Shown piece after piece: positions 63,853-64,000 of a stretch of DNA of 64,000 bases. The translations under genes and the position numbers were made by a program. The stretch covers positions 1,348,354-1,412,353 of the forward strand of contig OX235272.1 in assembly GCA_944472155.2 (NCBI GenBank), read 5' to 3'. Every line of letters begins with the position of its first letter. Positions within the stretch are counted from its first letter, which is position 1. The notes beneath the pieces were generated by a model, which saw nothing but the letters and a program-made list of their open reading frames with translations, was not told the DNA's origin and ran no database searches. This DNA is from Trichobilharzia szidati (taxonomy: Eukaryota; Platyhelminthes; Trematoda; Strigeidida; Schistosomatidae).

Positions 63853-64000
63853 GCCCCAACCCTCCCTCTTTATCCGGGCTTGGGACCGGCTAGAATACTA
63901 GTGACCTAGTAATCTAGGCGAGGTTCCAATTAACCGAAGAAGGGGTTTAATGAGACATCTTTCCTGGTATCAGAAAAATATCTATCAAGGAAGGTTTAGT

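Larger units (their letters stand above)
60705..63960 (-). mobile_element. RTE-type LINE, nearly full length, inactive
   Basis: Order on the minus strand: leader (63850-63960, GGTTGGGGCGTGGTGCTAGC), apurinic-type endonuclease (62240-63852), reverse transcriptase (61520-62240), C-terminal domain (60740-61310), then a 3' tail GAAGCCCTATGTTCCACTGG and AAT repeats at 60705. It resembles the SR2-type RTE elements of schistosomes. Frameshifts separate the blocks. The 5' end may continue past the window. Confidence 0.88.

Noticed and set aside
1..64000. CRISPR array, operons or bacterial insertion sequences
   Set aside because: There are no regularly spaced repeats, and the spliced gene, LINEs, PLEs and SINEs are eukaryotic. 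The Merlin transposase resembles a bacterial IS family but has eukaryotic company and ends.

Overview
The window looks like schistosome (blood-fluke, Digenea) nuclear DNA. It is AT-rich and almost entirely made of degraded transposable elements of the kinds known from Schistosoma: Penelope-like elements (PLEs) with GIY-YIG endonucleases, CR1/Jockey-type and RTE-type LINEs, a Merlin DNA transposon, and tRNA-headed SINEs, some carrying a hammerhead ribozyme motif. The species cannot be fixed from the sequence. All identifications come from reading translations and repeats by eye; no database search was possible.

Only one host gene is supported. Three exons (3565-3663, 3720-3821, 6491-6733, + strand) encode the C-terminal end of a PLP-dependent aromatic-L-amino-acid decarboxylase. 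All junctions are phase 0 with GT/AG borders. Earlier exons, including the PLP lysine, must lie left of the window. The last intron is 2.7 kb of repeats.

Layout: 1-3125 PLE, SINE and CR1 debris; 3565-6733 decarboxylase 3' end; 6994-8220 a branched foldback; 8735-13235 PLE material, including a minus-strand PLE flanked by terminal repeats; 13765-22395 and 30115-39430 the two arms of a large inverted repeat, each interrupted by a different insertion (CR1 LINE on the left, PLE on the right); 22396-30114 the spacer, with a fully bounded Merlin transposon and a broken CR1 LINE; 39600-54305 scattered PLE, SINE and RTE fragments; 54700-59880 PLE copies; 60365-64000 RTE LINEs on the minus strand.

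The most interesting signals are in the SINEs. A tRNA-plus-hammerhead SINE occurs at least eight times, four of them as head-to-head inverted dimers, three with clean target-site duplications (TSDs). A second tRNA-like head is joined to two different tails, one matching the local CR1 LINE and one the local RTE LINE, so one head appears to exploit two LINE machineries. No mobile element here has an intact coding capacity.
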